64,000 bases of DNA, from contig CAJNDS010000591.1 of NCBI GenBank assembly GCA_905221605.1, positions 721,701 to 785,700 on the forward strand, written 5' to 3'. The notes under the pieces were generated by a model. That model made no database searches. It saw only the letters and a program-made list of their open reading frames with translations, and was not told the DNA's origin. Numbering within the stretch: the stretch's first letter is position 1; every line of letters starts with the position of its first letter. This document shows, in pieces, positions 63,927 through 64,000 of the stretch. The position numbers were made by a program, and so were the translations under genes. The DNA comes from Symbiodinium natans (taxonomy: Eukaryota; Sar; Dinophyceae; Suessiales; Symbiodiniaceae).

Positions 63927-64000
63927 GGTTTGGGGTTTAGGGTTTAAGGTTTAGGGTGGTTTAGGGTTTAAGGTTTAGGGTTTAAGGTTTAAGGTTTTAA

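Noticed and set aside
1-64000. Interpretation as a plant or apicomplexan chromosome end
   Set aside because: TTTAGGG occurs there too, but arrays change orientation throughout and surround genes of a repeat family I associate with Symbiodiniaceae.
1-64000. CRISPR array, tRNA, rRNA, bacterial operon or promoter signals
   Set aside because: The regular repeats are telomeric with no spacers of constant size; no cloverleaf or rRNA core sequence was seen; there are no Shine-Dalgarno-linked gene runs.

Overview
The window looks like nuclear DNA of a dinoflagellate, most likely close to Symbiodiniaceae. The reasons are TTTAGGG-type telomere repeats, two intron-poor genes made of 41-residue RCC1-like repeats (the AILGDGSVVTWG family that I recall as greatly expanded in Symbiodiniaceae), a + strand bias of everything that looks coding, and GC-rich exon-sized islands with AG acceptors. 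No bacterial, viral, plasmid, tRNA, rRNA or CRISPR feature was recognised.

Layout. Almost the whole window is a mosaic of three ingredients. (1) Interstitial telomeric sequence (ITS): arrays of TTTAGGG or CCCTAAA from 2 to about 20 units, roughly every 200-700 bp, in both orientations and from end to end. For these features strand + means TTTAGGG reads on the given strand and - means CCCTAAA reads on it. (2) Short palindromic non-autonomous elements (MITE-like, 50-190 bp), in at least a dozen families that I labelled A, A', B, C and so on, each recognised only by copies inside this window. (3) Unique GC-rich islands of 40-250 bp that often read as one open frame on the + strand, bounded by AG acceptors and sometimes by GT donors. 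I annotate the best of these as exon-like islands. No island was compared with a database. In DNA this GC-rich, 25-50 open codons occur by chance fairly often, and several islands are open in two frames or on both strands, so most of these calls are weak one by one.

The two clear genes are at 11107-12435 and 56996-58486. They are paralogues with a ubiquitin-like N-terminus followed by 9 and 10 RCC1-like repeats; the 3' end of the second runs into a family A element. The best multi-exon models are 20412-20703 (an intron between 20-bp direct repeats), 27816-28448 (an intron that is a family A element), 17662-18087 (an intron that is a family G element) and 39811-40252 (three exons with GTAAGT and GTGAGT donors).

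How the parts fit. Several elements start with GT and end at an AG, and removing them rejoins an open frame, so families A and G behave like introners. Telomeric arrays sit inside other elements, are bordered by 11-26 bp direct repeats, and in places provide the splice acceptor itself (CCCTAG or TTTAG next to an exon-like island). My reading is that telomeric DNA has been inserted again and again at breaks and has become intron sequence. Stretches between listed features hold degenerate telomeric repeats, fragments of the same element families, or sequence in which I recognise nothing.
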